Shown here piece by piece: positions 1 to 7,843 of a DNA stretch of 44,593 nucleotides. The DNA is from Gordonia rhizosphera NBRC 16068 (GTDB lineage: Bacteria > Actinomycetota > Actinomycetes > Mycobacteriales > Mycobacteriaceae). The notes under the pieces were generated by a model that made no database searches, was not told the origin of the DNA, and was given only the letters and a program-made list of their open reading frames with translations. Numbering within the stretch: position 1 is the first letter of the stretch; each line of letters begins with the position of its first letter. Location of the stretch: assembly GCF_000298195.1 (NCBI RefSeq), contig NZ_BAHC01000123.1:1-44593 (forward strand). Reading direction: 5' to 3'. The translations under genes and the position numbers were made by a program.

Positions 1-119
1 AGCATCGCGTTCAACGCGTGGTAGTCCAGCTCACCGGGTGCGTGACCACTCGGGCCGGCGTGGAGCCCCGATTGGCTGGCAGACGCGGTCTCGGAGACGG
101 GGGTGGCGGTTGGCGACAC
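1..119 (-). CDS. nrdE: Ribonucleotide reductase class Ib alpha subunit, N-terminal fragment
   Basis: Only the first 39 or so codons are inside the window; the gene runs off the left edge. Reading the minus strand from GTG at 119 gives a low-complexity Ser/Thr/Ala-rich leader followed by LDYHALNAML, which is typical of the start of actinobacterial NrdE. NrdE holds the catalytic site that reduces ribonucleoside diphosphates, with NrdF as radical partner and NrdH as electron donor. An AGGAG about 6-8 nt upstream (around 125-130) supports this GTG over another one at 134. It lies 75 nt downstream of nrdI on the same strand, as in the usual nrdHIE order. Confidence 0.85.
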   Translation of the reverse strand, partial: MSPTATPVSETASASQSGLHAGPSGHAPGELDYHALNAM

Positions 120-194
120 GAAGACTCCTGGCACTAGATGTTCGTTATAAGAGAAAAGTACTGGGTGGGTCCGACAACTCCAGGGTCCGACAAC

Positions 195-665
195 TCAGGC
201 GCGCGCGGCGCTGAGCACGGCCCGGGCCGGATCGGTGCACGATGGGCTCTGCGCGAATTCCGCGAGCCCGGCGCGGACGCGGTCGACGTCGTCGGCAGTG
301 CCCATCAACTCGAACCGATAGAGGTAGGGCACCCTGCATTTGCGCGAGATGATGTCGCCGGCGTAGCAGAACTCCTCACCGAAGTTGGTGTTGCCCGCGG
401 CGATCACACCCCGGATCAGGGCGCGGTTGTGCTCGTTGTTCAGGAACTTGATGACCTGCTTCGGCACGAAGCCGCCCCCGATCGGCGACGACGCCTTGCC
501 GCCGCCGTAGGTCGGGCAGATCAGGACATAGGGTTCGTCGACGCGAAACCCACCGGCCCGATCGATCAGCGGTATCCGCACGCTGCGCATCCCCAGCTTC
601 TCGACGAACCGGTGGGTGTTCTCCGACACCGACGAGAAGTAGACGATCAACGGTGTCGGACCCAT
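195..665 (-). CDS. nrdI: Class Ib ribonucleotide reductase flavodoxin-like protein NrdI
   Basis: 156 residues. The protein begins [20 protein letters not shown], where the SSVSENTHR segment is the NrdI flavin phosphate-binding loop. It continues with the family segments [25 protein letters not shown] and [17 protein letters not shown]. NrdI is an FMN protein that supplies the oxidant used to assemble the dimanganese-tyrosyl radical of NrdF. The reading frame is open to 752, but ATG 665 is chosen because GGAGG and AGGAG lie just upstream and the family begins at this point. It sits between nrdH and nrdE and is probably cotranscribed with them. Confidence 0.93.
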   Translation of the reverse strand: MGPTPLIVYFSSVSENTHRFVEKLGMRSVRIPLIDRAGGFRVDEPYVLICPTYGGGKASSPIGGGFVPKQVIKFLNNEHNRALIRGVIAAGNTNFGEEFCYAGDIISRKCRVPYLYRFELMGTADDVDRVRAGLAEFAQSPSCTDPARAVLSAARA

Positions 666-693
666 CGCTCCTACACCTCCGTCGGCTTGCTGA

Positions 694-722
694 CTGTCTT
701 GTCTGACCGCTGTCTTGTCTGA
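694..722. repeat. Two direct 13-bp repeats upstream of nrdI
   Basis: CTGTCTTGTCTGA occurs at 694-706 and again at 710-722, a 16-bp period. A weaker, partly palindromic relative (CCGACTTGTCGG) follows at 727-738. They lie in the 151-bp nrdH-nrdI gap, just upstream of the nrdI ribosome-binding site. They could shape the mRNA or bind a protein; the sequence does not say which. Confidence 0.6.
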
Positions 723-816
723 ACGCCGACTTGTCGGTTTCAGGCCCCACATCCAGGCTACGACGCTCGATCCGGCTTCCCCTTCGGATCACCACGCCCA
801 GCCGTGGACCGGAGCC

Positions 817-1050
817 TCAGGCCGCGTTGACGGCGATCGCCTTGATGCGGTCGGGACGGAAGCCCGACCAGTGCTCGTCACCCACCACCACCACGGGCGC
901 CTGCAGGTAGCCCAGTGCCATCACGTAGTCACGGGCCTCGGCGTCCTCACTGATGTCGACGACCTCGTAGTCCAGCCCCTGCTTGTCGAGCGCCTTGTAG
1001 GTCGCGTTGCACTGGACGCAGGCGGGCTTGGTGTAGACGGTGATGGCCAT
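817..1050 (-). CDS. nrdH: Glutaredoxin-like electron donor NrdH
   Basis: 77 residues. The redox-active dithiol CVQC is at residues 11-14 after the first beta strand (MAITVYTKPA). The C-terminal part has WSGFRPD, the NrdH signature. NrdH carries electrons from thioredoxin reductase to NrdE. ATG 1050 is preferred over TTG 1053 because AAGGAG (1058-1063) is at good spacing. It is the first gene of the nrdHIE cluster and has a leader of roughly 260 nt, with the predicted NrdR boxes far upstream. Size and motif match the family closely. Confidence 0.95.
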   Translation of the reverse strand: MAITVYTKPACVQCNATYKALDKQGLDYEVVDISEDAEARDYVMALGYLQAPVVVVGDEHWSGFRPDRIKAIAVNAA

Positions 1051-1315
1051 CAAAGTTCTCCTTGCTCGATCTCGCTGACACTGCTGGATCTGGCTGACGC
1101 TGGGTGAATCTCACTGGATCGGCTTGCGGTCCTCCTGCTCCGGCTCCACCCGATTCAGGCGTCGCCGTCCGTCCCCGAAAGGTGCGGACCCCGTCTCCCG
1201 CGGTCACCCGCGACGGACACTTTCCCAACGTGAAGAAAGTGACCCAGATCACCGACTTCGTGGCGTCATCCGCGCAATCACACGCTGCTCGTCATCTGCC
1301 TCGCTGGTGTCCAAA

Positions 1316-1363
1316 ACACTACACCTAGTGTCTGACATTTGGGTGCACCACAAGGGGTTGTGA
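1316..1363 (-). promoter_or_regulatory. Pair of predicted NrdR boxes upstream of nrdH
   Basis: Box 1 at 1316-1331 is ACACTACACCTAGTGT, whose outer 6-bp arms are a perfect inverted repeat. Box 2 at 1348-1363 contains CACAA-GGGG-TTGTG, with perfect 5-bp arms. Their centres are 32 bp apart, about three helical turns. This matches the known layout of paired NrdR boxes (about 16 bp each, 31-32 bp apart) that repress ribonucleotide reductase operons in response to dATP/ATP. The rest of 1051-1559 has no gene I can support, only the leader of nrdH and a group of TCCACA motifs (1430-1521). Confidence 0.75.
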
Positions 1364-1559
1364 ATAACATTCATGAAACTTGCAGGTCGCAGCCCGTGCG
1401 CGATCGTGAATCCCGGCGTGTCCGGCGTGTCGTCCACACGTTGTCCCATCCCTGTCCACAACATGTCCCGAGACCGTCCACAGCCAGACAGAACAGCGCG
1501 CCGTCGCTGGGCTGTGGAAAGCCCCGCGACGGCGCGCGGAAAATGTCCGATGGACCGAC

Positions 1560-2132
1560 TCAGGCGGCGACGACGCTCGTCTCATCGACGAGCAGGCCGA
1601 CGGCGACGACGACCTGGGCGACCACGTCGGCGTCGCCGACCCCGTTCTCACCGAGGGCCGAGGTCTGAATGCCGACCTCCACATCCTCGACGACCCGGCC
1701 GCCGGCGATCCGGACCGACTTGCGGGTGTCCTCCCGCGACCAGGTGCCCGCATAGCGGCCGAGGGCCGCACCGATCACGCCGACCGGCTTGTTCGACAGC
1801 GCGCCGGAGCCGTAGGGCCGCGAGAGCCAGTCGATGGCGTTCTTGAGGACCGCAGGGATGGTGCCGTTGTACTCGGGCGTGACCAGCAGCACGGCATCCG
1901 CGGCGACCACGGCCTCGCGCAGCGCCTCGACACCGGCGGGCAGGGTTGCTCCCGGGGTGATCGACGGGTCGTCGTCCTCGCTGTAGAACGGCAACTCACC
2001 CAGACCCTCGACGATGCGGACCGCCGCACCCGAGGGCGCGTTGTCCACGGCGACCTGCGCCAGTGCCCGGTTGATCGAGTCCTTCCGCAGGCTTCCCACC
2101 AGCGCAACAATCTCCACGTTCTTCTCCGACAC
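1560..2132 (-). CDS. NADPH-dependent FMN reductase (flavodoxin fold)
   Basis: About 191 residues. The family flavin-binding loop is GSLRKDSINR near the N-terminus, and the second signature is TPEYNGTIPAVLKNAIDWLSRP in mid-protein. Members reduce FMN, quinones or azo compounds with NAD(P)H; the substrate here cannot be told. GTG 2132 is preferred over GTG 2138 because AGGAG lies 5 nt upstream of the former and directly abuts the latter. It is transcribed divergently from a TetR regulator with a palindrome between them. By position it corresponds to the M. tuberculosis Rv3054c/Rv3055 pair next to nrdH, so control by the TetR protein is likely. Confidence 0.85.
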   Translation of the reverse strand: MSEKNVEIVALVGSLRKDSINRALAQVAVDNAPSGAAVRIVEGLGELPFYSEDDDPSITPGATLPAGVEALREAVVAADAVLLVTPEYNGTIPAVLKNAIDWLSRPYGSGALSNKPVGVIGAALGRYAGTWSREDTRKSVRIAGGRVVEDVEVGIQTSALGENGVGDADVVAQVVVAVGLLVDETSVVAA

Positions 2133-2170
2133 GTTCACTCCTCTAAGTTCTTGCCAAGTACTACCACCTC

Positions 2171-2190
2171 AACCGGACCATGGTCCGATT
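2171..2190. promoter_or_regulatory. Palindromic operator between FMN reductase and TetR genes
   Basis: CGGACCATGGTCCG (2174-2187) is a perfect 14-bp palindrome. It extends to 20 bp with a single mismatched pair (2173/2188). It sits in the divergent intergenic region, about 27 bp before the TACCCT (2214-2219) that looks like the -10 of the TetR gene. Size, symmetry and place are typical of a TetR-family operator controlling both flanking genes. Confidence 0.7.
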
Positions 2191-2225
2191 AATTTCCCGA
2201 TGCGGTGAACAGTTACCCTCATCAC

Positions 2226-2855
2226 GTGTCGACAGGTCCAAACGGCGATCTCATCCCCCTCCGCCTCTCCGGTGGTGGCGAGACCGAGCGTGCCGACGCG
2301 GCACGCAATCGGCGCCTGCTCCTCGCCGCCGCCAAGAACCTCATCGACACCCAGGGTGCCGCGGCGGTGACGATGGACGCGGTCGCCCGCGAGGCGGGCG
2401 TGGGCAAGGGCACCGTCTTCCGGCGCTTCGGCAGCCGCACGGGTCTGATGATCGCGCTGCTCGACCATTCCGAGGCCGAGATCCAGCGGGCCTACCTCTT
2501 CGGTCCCGAACCGCTCGGGCCGGGGGCTCCGCCGCTCGATCGCCTGCTGGCCTACGGACGCGCCCGGCTCAAGTTGACCGTGGACCATCTCGACGTCCTC
2601 ATCGAGGCGGGTAGCACCGCGGCCGATTTCATGAATCATCCGGTGTGGGCAGCGTCCAACCGACACGTGCAGATCTTGTTGCGCCAGCTCGGTTTCGGCG
2701 ACCGCATCGATGTCGTCTCGATCGCGGTGCAGGCGCCGCTCAGCGCCGACTCGGTCAAGTATTTCCGCGATGGCGTCGGCCTCGACCTCGAAACCATCAC
2801 GGCCCAATGGGAACAGATGGTGAGCACCCTCGTGGCCGGCCTGGACGGCCGCTGA
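2226..2855 (+). CDS. TetR-family transcriptional regulator
   Basis: 209 residues. The N-terminal helix-turn-helix region reads RNRRLLLAAAKNLIDTQG, then TMDAVAREAGVGKGTVFRRF, the classic TetR recognition-helix pattern, at about residues 35-75. The rest is a divergent all-helical ligand domain. GTG 2226 is chosen because TACCCT (2214-2219) lies 6 nt upstream, the pattern of a leaderless transcript; an upstream in-frame GTG at 2205 has no ribosome-binding site. The upstream palindrome suggests autoregulation and control of the divergent FMN reductase. The downstream hpxO, 97 bp away on the same strand, could be a further target. The ligand is unknown. Confidence 0.88.
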   Translation: MSTGPNGDLIPLRLSGGGETERADAARNRRLLLAAAKNLIDTQGAAAVTMDAVAREAGVGKGTVFRRFGSRTGLMIALLDHSEAEIQRAYLFGPEPLGPGAPPLDRLLAYGRARLKLTVDHLDVLIEAGSTAADFMNHPVWAASNRHVQILLRQLGFGDRIDVVSIAVQAPLSADSVKYFRDGVGLDLETITAQWEQMVSTLVAGLDGR

Positions 2856-2952
2856 GGCCACACCTCCGTCCGCCTCGACGCGCACCATCGTGGGATCCGC
2901 CTTAGTCTGAGGTGCACGACGGGGTTCGACGAGTTCGAAGGGGTTGTAGCAC

Positions 2953-4113
2953 ATGAAGGCCGTAATCATCGGCGCAGGCATGGGTGGGCTGAGCGCCGCC
3001 ATCGCACTCAAACAACTCGGTCACGACGTCGAGGTGTACGAACAGGTCACCGAGAACAAGCCGGTCGGAGCCGCCATCTCGGTGTGGTCCAACGGGGTCA
3101 AGTGCCTCAACCACCTCGGACTCGAGAGCGAGACCGCGGCCCTCGGTGGCATCGTCGACTCGATGTCCTACATCGACGGTTTCACCGGCGAGACGATGTG
3201 CCGCTTCAGCATGCAGCCGTTGATCGACGAGGTCGGACAGCGTCCGTATCCGGTCGCGCGGGCCGAACTGCAGCTGATGCTGATGGAGGCCTACGGCATC
3301 GACGACATCCACTTCGGAATGAAGATGGTCGCCGTCAGCGACGGAGAGGATGCGGCGACGGTCGAATTCGCGGACGGTTCAACGGTTTCCGCGGATGTGG
3401 TGATCTCCGCGGACGGCGCGAAGTCCTTGACGCGCGAGTATGTCCTCGGTCACTCGGTGGAGCGACGCTACGCCGGCTACGTCAACTTCAACGGTCTCGT
3501 GGAGGTCGACGAGGCGATCGGCCCCGCCACCGAGTGGACCACCTACGTCGGTGACGGCAAGCGGGTCTCGGCGATGCCGATCGCGGGCAACCGCTTCTAT
3601 TTCTTCTTCGACGTCCCGCTGCCCGAGGGGCAGCCGTACGAACGCGGTACCGCTCGCGAGGTCCTCACCGAGCACTTCGCCGGCTGGGCACCGGGCGTTC
3701 AGGCCCTGATCGCCGCCCTCGATCCGGCGACCACGAATCGCGTGGAGATCCTCGACCTCGACCCGTTCCACACCTGGGTCAAGGGCCGGGTCGCGATCCT
3801 CGGGGATGCCGCCCACAACACCACCCCCGACATCGGCCAGGGTGGCTGTTCGGCGATGGAAGACGCGGTGGCTCTGCAGTTCGCATTCCGGGACAACCCC
3901 GACGACGTGTACGCCGCGCTGAAGGCCTACGAGGCTGCCCGCACGGAGCGGGCCGGGGATCTCGTGCTGCGGGCCCGCAAGCGCTGCGATGTGACCCACG
4001 CGAAGGACCCGGCTGCGACCGACGCCTGGTACGAGGAATTGCGCTCCGAGGACGGCAGCCGGATCATCGGTGGCATCGTCTCCAACATCGTCGGCGGACC
4101 GTTGACCTCCTGA
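2953..4113 (+). CDS. hpxO: FAD-dependent urate hydroxylase HpxO
   Basis: 386 residues, the usual HpxO length. The FAD-binding [17 protein letters not shown] is at the N-terminus, and the second FAD motif [15 protein letters not shown] is near residue 290. Recalled Klebsiella HpxO aligns almost end to end (GAAISVWx[15 protein letters not shown], LxARKRCDxTHxKD). The two residues known to act on urate there, Arg204 and Tyr216, fall at exactly the same numbers here (DGKR204 and RFY216). HpxO uses NADH and O2 to make 5-hydroxyisourate. No other purine-breakdown gene is visible nearby; neighbours are a TetR gene upstream and manA convergent downstream (8-bp gap). Confidence 0.88.
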   Translation: MKAVIIGAGMGGLSAAIALKQLGHDVEVYEQVTENKPVGAAISVWSNGVKCLNHLGLESETAALGGIVDSMSYIDGFTGETMCRFSMQPLIDEVGQRPYPVARAELQLMLMEAYGIDDIHFGMKMVAVSDGEDAATVEFADGSTVSADVVISADGAKSLTREYVLGHSVERRYAGYVNFNGLVEVDEAIGPATEWTTYVGDGKRVSAMPIAGNRFYFFFDVPLPEGQPYERGTAREVLTEHFAGWAPGVQALIAALDPATTNRVEILDLDPFHTWVKGRVAILGDAAHNTTPDIGQGGCSAMEDAVALQFAFRDNPDDVYAALKAYEAARTERAGDLVLRARKRCDVTHAKDPAATDAWYEELRSEDGSRIIGGIVSNIVGGPLTS

Positions 4114-4121
4114 GCCCGACC

Positions 4122-5372
4122 TCAGCCCCCGGCGCCGAACGGGACGAGGGCCCGGACGAAGACTGCTCGCGACGACCCCGCGTGCACCACGACGTCCGGC
4201 TCGTCGTCGCCGATCCAGATGGCTTGTCCGGCCGGGATGGTGACGGCCCTGCCACCGGCCGGACGAACCTCGATGGCGCCACCGAGCACCGCGAGGATCT
4301 GGGGGCCGGGCATGTCGAAGCAGATCGAGGAGGGGTCGCGCAGCCCGGTCCCGTCGAGTTCCACCCGCGACAGCCGGAACTCCGGCGCAGGCGTCAGATA
4401 GATGCGCTCGGCCCCGACGGTGCGGATCGCGGGGGTCAGTTCGGCGACATCGACCGGCGTGAAGTCGAGCACGCGCAACAGCTCCGGGACGTCGATGTGC
4501 TTGGGCGTCAGGCCGCCGCGCAGCACGTTGTCGGAGTTCGCCATGATCTCCACGCCGGTTCCGTGCAGGTAGGCATGGAGATTTCCGGCCGACAGAAACA
4601 GGGCCTCTCCCGGTTGCAGGCAAATCCGGTTGAGCAGCAACGACGCCAGGACCCCGGGATCACGCGGGTAGATCTCACCCAGTTCCAGGACGGTCTGCAG
4701 GACCGGGACAAACCGCGGGTCACCCGAGCTCAGCAGATTCACCGCGCCGGTGAGCACCGCCGGCACCAATGCACTGATACTCGCATCGGGTAGCGTCAGC
4801 CACGTCGTGAACAGGGCTCGCAAACCCTCCGAATCCGGCTGTCCGGCAAGCATTCCCAAGTACGGATCGAGTTCGGAGACCTGAAGCTCCCGCATCAGCT
4901 CGACGGTGACCACCGGATCCCGGAAACCCGCGAGCGCGTCGAACTCGGTGAGCGCGACGATGAGTTCGGGTTTGTGCCACGGATCCCGGTAGTTGCGGTC
5001 GGCGGCATCGAGCGGCAGCCCCAGGGCGTTCTCCCGCTCGAATCCCTCCCGGGCCTGCTCGGCACTCGGGTGCGCCTGCAACGACAGCGGCTCCTCCGCG
5101 GCGAGCACCTTCAGCAGAAACGGCAGTCGACCACCGAACGCGTCCGTGATGCGCGAGCCCAGCATCGCGGCCCGGTCGGCGTCGATCGCGGTCAGCAGAT
5201 CGGTGTCGGGCGCGCCGTCGGGGTGCAGGCAGAGCGCCGGAGCCGCCTGGTGGGCACCGAACCACAGCTCGGCCTCCGGGTGCGGCGACGGGACGGGTCT
5301 TCCCCGCAAGGATGCGATCGCGGTGCGCGATCCCCACGCGTAGGGACGCACCACTCCCTCGAGAACTCTCAT
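4122..5372 (-). CDS. manA: Mannose-6-phosphate isomerase, class I
   Basis: 416 residues. The start MRVLEGVVRPYAWGSRTAI and the zinc-site motifs are typical of type I phosphomannose isomerase: LSLQAHPS for the first ligands, HKPEL, and the later GNLHAYLHGTGVEIMANSDN. It interconverts fructose-6-P and mannose-6-P, feeding GDP-mannose, PIMs and lipoarabinomannan. ATG 5372 overlaps the stop of the upstream TobH-like gene by one base (TGATG), so translation is probably coupled. The frame stays open further upstream, but that stretch is Arg-rich and lies inside the neighbouring gene. Position matches Rv3255c. Confidence 0.94.
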   Translation of the reverse strand: MRVLEGVVRPYAWGSRTAIASLRGRPVPSPHPEAELWFGAHQAAPALCLHPDGAPDTDLLTAIDADRAAMLGSRITDAFGGRLPFLLKVLAAEEPLSLQAHPSAEQAREGFERENALGLPLDAADRNYRDPWHKPELIVALTEFDALAGFRDPVVTVELMRELQVSELDPYLGMLAGQPDSEGLRALFTTWLTLPDASISALVPAVLTGAVNLLSSGDPRFVPVLQTVLELGEIYPRDPGVLASLLLNRICLQPGEALFLSAGNLHAYLHGTGVEIMANSDNVLRGGLTPKHIDVPELLRVLDFTPVDVAELTPAIRTVGAERIYLTPAPEFRLSRVELDGTGLRDPSSICFDMPGPQILAVLGGAIEVRPAGGRAVTIPAGQAIWIGDDEPDVVVHAGSSRAVFVRALVPFGAGG

Positions 5373-6505
5373 CACGCCCGGGTTCCGATCAGCCGCAGGT
5401 ACACCGCGGCCATCTCGATGCGCAGGAGCAGCTGCAGCAGGCGGGTAAGATCGCCCGGCGAGTCGCCGCCGAGATCCTCCCGCGCCGGCGTCACCGACGG
5501 CCCGGAACCTGCCGCGTCGGATCCGGTGGCGTCGCCGTCGCCGGTCAGCACGTCGAGGTCCCCGATTCCTTCCAGGCGCCGACGCACGTACCACTCGCGT
5601 CCCGCGGTGGTGGCGACGACGACCCGCGGCGGTCCGGCGGGCGCCGGACCGTCGATCTGCGGGTCGTAGAAGATCGAATCGGTCGGCGTCGATCCGGTCC
5701 GCTCGGACCAGTCACGCACCATCCGCACCACATCACCGATCTCGGCGACCGCACTGATCACTCCGGCGAGCGCGACCAACGTATGGGCCGCCTGCCCGGC
5801 GACCACGGACGTTCCCGCGGTGTCACCCACCCACACCAGCTGCAGACCGTCGAGCCGCGCCGCGAGGAGTTTCGCCCGATTGTGGAAACTCTCACCGGCC
5901 GGACGATTCGCCGCGGCCTCCTCGTCGAGGGCGTCGGCGAGTTCGGCCATATCGGGCACCTGACCGGTGAAGCGGACCGCGGCCAGGGAGGTGAACACGG
6001 CCAGCAGGGCGGCGACGAAACCCACGAAGCGGAACCTGGGATCCACCGGCACCCTCGGGGACAGATCCATGCCGTTGCCGGCCAGGGCGTCGCGGAGAGG
6101 ACCCTCGATCGGCGCGGCGACGACGACCTCCGCCCGACGGCGCACCGCCCGCGCCGCCGCGTCGGCCAGCACCATGTCGCCGGCGTCGTCCCCGGCCAGC
6201 ACCACCACGTCGAGGGGCCCGATCCAGCCGGGCAGGGCCGGGGCATAGACGATCGGGACGTCGATGCGGGTGCTGATGACGGCGATCACCAACTGGGCGG
6301 CGGGTGACGCGGCTCCCGCCGCGCCGCACACGATCACCACGCTGCGCGGACGCAGGTGACCGAGAGGTTCGAGCACCCCCTCGCGCTGCGCTTCGCCGAC
6401 CGATCGGACCTGCGCGCCGGCGAGCGCGACGGCCGGTAGCAAACCGTCGACGTCCGCCGCGATCAGTTCCTCGACGTCGTCGAGGTCGGGGGAACCGGTA
6501 CGCAT
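5372..6505 (-). CDS. TobH-like / SIS-domain phosphosugar protein (Rv3256c-like)
   Basis: 377 residues with an Ala/Val-rich alternating pattern. Two similar alpha/beta halves are visible (SVVIVCGAAGAASPAAQLVIAV, then DVVVLAGDDAGDMVLADAAARAV), as in SIS or phosphoglucose/phosphomannose-isomerase-type folds. In mycobacteria the equivalent gene lies directly before manA. ATG 6505 is supported by TAGGGT (6513-6518) 7 nt upstream, the leaderless pattern, giving this gene and manA their own promoter. No catalytic residue is obvious, so the reaction is unknown; a role in mannose metabolism is inferred from context only. A stem (GACCCG-ACG-CGGGTC, 6553-6567) separates it from the gene upstream. Confidence 0.75.
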   Translation of the reverse strand: MRTGSPDLDDVEELIAADVDGLLPAVALAGAQVRSVGEAQREGVLEPLGHLRPRSVVIVCGAAGAASPAAQLVIAVISTRIDVPIVYAPALPGWIGPLDVVVLAGDDAGDMVLADAAARAVRRRAEVVVAAPIEGPLRDALAGNGMDLSPRVPVDPRFRFVGFVAALLAVFTSLAAVRFTGQVPDMAELADALDEEAAANRPAGESFHNRAKLLAARLDGLQLVWVGDTAGTSVVAGQAAHTLVALAGVISAVAEIGDVVRMVRDWSERTGSTPTDSIFYDPQIDGPAPAGPPRVVVATTAGREWYVRRRLEGIGDLDVLTGDGDATGSDAAGSGPSVTPAREDLGGDSPGDLTRLLQLLLRIEMAAVYLRLIGTRA

Positions 6506-6600
6506 GACATCTACCCTAGCGACGCAATCGAACCCGTGCGCACACGCCACCGGACCCGACGCGGGTCGCGCGCGAAATCCCAGTGCGCGGCCTCGACGCG

Positions 6601-7095
6601 TCAGTCAATCGGGTCCGGAAGCACCCGCAGATGCCCCCGGCGCCCCGACCGCGGACGCGCGGCGGAGGCTCCCGGCGCGGGCCGTCGTGGGGTGTCGTCG
6701 ACCGACGGCACCGGCGTTTCGGGTATGCGGGGACCGGTACGGGCGGCACGGTGGCGTCCGATCGAGGGTTCGTCGACTCCGTCGAACCGATCCGGAAACC
6801 GATCGGCCCGACCGACCCGATCCGCGCCACCGACCTCACGCACGGCCTCGGCCAGCGCGGTCAGTTCGTAGTCCTCGGCGATCGGCGCGGAGAAGCCGCG
6901 CTCGCTACGCAACATCTCCCATCCGCGCGGCACCGTGATCCGACGGGCGTGCTCGTCACACAGATCCCACGAGTGCGGCTCGGGACTACTGGCCAGGGGG
7001 CCGATCACCGCCGTCGACTCGGCATAGACGAAGGTCAGAGTAGCCACCGCCGCGCGAGCACAGCCAGGTCTGCAGCACTGTCGGGGAAGCTTCAC
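6601..7095 (-). CDS. DUF3499 family protein (Rv3258c-like)
   Basis: 164 residues. The conserved N-terminal part has CCRPGC and, about 35 residues on, SWDLCDEHA. Together these look like a four-ligand zinc site, followed by RITVPRGWEMLR; this is the DUF3499 pattern. The C-terminal third is Arg/Pro-rich and of low complexity. GTG 7095 (reading VKLPRQCCRPG) is chosen because the family begins here and TAACCT (7103-7108) lies 7 nt upstream, consistent with a leaderless message. Function is unknown. In M. tuberculosis the phosphomannomutase gene lies between this gene and the next one downstream; here it is absent. Confidence 0.82.
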   Translation of the reverse strand: MKLPRQCCRPGCARAAVATLTFVYAESTAVIGPLASSPEPHSWDLCDEHARRITVPRGWEMLRSERGFSAPIAEDYELTALAEAVREVGGADRVGRADRFPDRFDGVDEPSIGRHRAARTGPRIPETPVPSVDDTPRRPAPGASAARPRSGRRGHLRVLPDPID

Positions 7096-7196
7096 GCACA
7101 AGAGGTTATCCCGGCGCCGGGCGCAGACCGGCGGCGACACGCTCGAAAACCCGGCCGGGGCGAGACAGACTCCCGCCGAATCCCTACACTCGCGTC

Positions 7197-7802
7197 ATGC
7201 GATTCGATCCGCCCCGACCGTCTCGCGGTCGCGCCGACGAACCGCGCGGTCGCGCCTCCGACGCGCGCGGCAGGGCGTCCGATCCCCGGGCATCCGACGC
7301 GCGGGGACGGCCGGGCGAGATCCGTTCCACCCCGCCGCGCCCCACGGCCCGACGCACGCGTGGCCGCGACCGCCGCGGCCACGGGCTGCGCTCACCACTG
7401 CTTCCTCAGTTCGTGCCGGCATTCACCACCAGGGCCGACGCCTTCGACGGGGTCGCCCTCGAGGCCTTCGCGGAGATCGACACACGCTGGCACGATCAGC
7501 TGGCCGGACTCGACATCGCCGTCGACGAGATCCCGCGGATGCTGCCCCGCGATCCCGAGTCGATCCAGTGGCCCGAGGAGGTCACCGCCGACGGTGCGGT
7601 GCCGCTGGCCCGGCTCATCCCGGCCGGGATCGATGTGCACGGCCAGCCGACGCGGGCGCAGATCATTCTGTTCCGTCGCCCGCTGGAGATCCGGGCCAAG
7701 CGCGGCACCGACCTCCTCGAACTGGTGCACGAGGTGCTGGTGCAGCAGGTCGCGACCCATCTCGGTGTCGACGAGGACACGATCGACCGCGGCCCGGACT
7801 GA
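7197..7802 (+). CDS. Zincin-like metallopeptidase family protein (Rv3259-like), metal motif degenerate
   Basis: 201 residues. The first 65 are Arg/Gly/Pro-rich and built on imperfect repeats of a GRASDARG-type unit. The folded domain starts near LLPQFVPAFTTRADAFDGVALEAFAEI. The usual zincin motif region reads LVHEVLVQQVATHLGV: the HE pair is present but there is no HExxH, so zinc hydrolase activity is doubtful. Actinobacterial relatives share this, as far as I recall. ATG 7197 has TACACT (7185-7190) 6 nt upstream, typical of a leaderless start. It is divergent from the DUF3499 gene and convergent with whiB2; the repeat array at 7844-7970 follows it. Confidence 0.72.
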   Translation: MRFDPPRPSRGRADEPRGRASDARGRASDPRASDARGRPGEIRSTPPRPTARRTRGRDRRGHGLRSPLLPQFVPAFTTRADAFDGVALEAFAEIDTRWHDQLAGLDIAVDEIPRMLPRDPESIQWPEEVTADGAVPLARLIPAGIDVHGQPTRAQIILFRRPLEIRAKRGTDLLELVHEVLVQQVATHLGVDEDTIDRGPD

Positions 7803-7843
7803 ACCCGCCGCACGATCACGCCACCCATACCATCACTCTGCAC

